Assembly: GCF_030272895.1 (NCBI RefSeq)
Contig: NZ_JALRNF010000019.1
Location: 35,995-99,994, forward strand
DNA: 64,000 nucleotides
Reading direction: 5' to 3'
From: Pseudomonas sp. BGr12
GTDB taxonomy: Bacteria > Pseudomonadota > Gammaproteobacteria > Pseudomonadales > Pseudomonadaceae
Under the pieces are notes generated by a model. The model saw nothing but the letters and a program-made list of their open reading frames with translations. It did not search any database and was not told where the DNA came from. How positions within the stretch are numbered: position 1 is the first letter of the stretch; every line of letters starts with the position of its first letter. The translations under genes and the position numbers were made by a program. This document shows positions 63,761-64,000 of the stretch, one piece after another.

Positions 63761-64000
63761 TCAGCTCGCACGTTGGTTCTTCTCGATCAGACGGTCAGAA
63801 CCACCTTCTGCGACCTGGAAGCGAGCTTTCAGACGGTCAGAGCCACCTTCGGCTACACGGTTGCGTTCCAGCAGACGGTCAGAGCCACCTTCGGCTACAC
63901 GGTTGCGTTCCAGCAGACGGTCAGAGCCACCTTCGGCGACGCGGTTGCGTTCCAGCAGACGGTCGGAGCCACCTTCGGCGACGCGGTTGCGTTCCAGCAG
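63761..64000 (-). CDS. C-terminal part of a 14-residue repeat protein (5' end outside window)
   Basis: Minus-strand frame open to the window edge, ending TGA at 63761-63763. It is built of LERNRVAEGGSDRL units, with degenerate last ones (KARFQVAEGGSDRLIEKNQR) and tail AS. DNA repeat period 42 bp: CAGACGGTCAG starts at 63788, 63830, 63872, 63914 and 63956. Similar small repeat proteins occur in Pseudomonas genomes, some annotated 'phage infection protein'. Function unknown; the start lies beyond the window. Confidence 0.75.
   Translation of the reverse strand: MLERNRVAEGGSDRLLERNRVAEGGSDRLLERNRVAEGGSDRLLERNRVAEGGSDRLKARFQVAEGGSDRLIEKNQRAS
63788..64000. repeat. 42-bp tandem repeat inside the repeat gene
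   Basis: Five phased copies in the window, the two outer ones most diverged, the inner three nearly identical. Period is a multiple of 3, so copy-number change keeps the frame. Confidence 0.93.

Noticed and set aside
63788..64000. CRISPR array or VNTR without coding role
   Set aside because: No variable spacers between repeats, and the 42-bp units translate cleanly in one minus-strand frame with a stop codon at the natural end.

Overview
The window is GC-rich chromosomal DNA of a Pseudomonas, most like the P. putida group. Three things point there: the gene order (parE-parC, motAB, queG to hflC, rpsF-rpsR-rplI, braCDEFG, a desT-like regulator), near-perfect Pseudomonas-type protein sequences (ParC, azurin, RhdA, DesT), and many copies of the putida-type REP sequence (core GCGGGGCAAGCCCGCTCC) at gene ends. 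It is mostly core genome, tightly packed, with many 1-4 nt start/stop overlaps. I see no prophage, insertion sequence, CRISPR array or rRNA.

Layout. 1-5.6 kb: end of parE, a phytase-like secreted protein, a retropepsin-like protease, parC, and a PqiC-type lipoprotein. 5.6-12.1 kb: an AhpA/YtjB membrane protein divergent from serB, then psd, rhdA and an HDOD protein on the minus strand. 12.2-16.6 kb: motAB behind a FliA-like promoter, a TIR-domain gene, rsgA and orn. 16.7-19.0 kb: a TRIC-type membrane protein, a striking 158-bp tandem repeat block, and queG. 19.1-31.3 kb: the conserved run nnrD-tsaE-amiB-mutL-miaA-hfq-hflX-hflK-hflC-hisZ-purA. 31.4-36.1 kb: a chemoreceptor and an iron ABC permease/binding-protein pair. 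36.2-36.6 kb: two identical tRNA-Leu(CAG) genes with their own promoter and terminator. 36.8-46.4 kb: rnr, rlmB, rpsF, rpsR, a membrane protein, rplI, dnaB and a YgiQ radical SAM protein.

46.4-50.7 kb is the main accessory element: a 1,445-residue toxin-like protein of visibly lower GC. Its last ~160 residues carry the pattern of a zinc-dependent nucleic-acid deaminase (DSE-x28-CYSC). No immunity gene adjoins it. 50.9-54.4 kb: a LOG-family hydrolase, a possible small ORF, azurin, nadE and pncB. 54.7-59.9 kb: the braCDEFG branched-chain amino acid transporter behind a consensus sigma-54 promoter. 60-60.6 kb is a gene-free stretch with a cluster of DnaA-box-like sequences. 60.6-64 kb: an SDR enzyme, a small unknown protein, an AGE-family epimerase, a DesT-like TetR regulator whose stop codon lies in a REP element, and, cut by the window edge, a protein built from 14-residue repeats.

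The most unusual items are the C-terminal deaminase-like toxin without immunity gene, the TIR protein with Gln at the usual catalytic Glu position, the 158-bp and 42-bp tandem repeats, the truncated (dehydratase-only) Nnr, and the DnaA-box-like cluster. All assignments come from reading the sequence. No database search was run.
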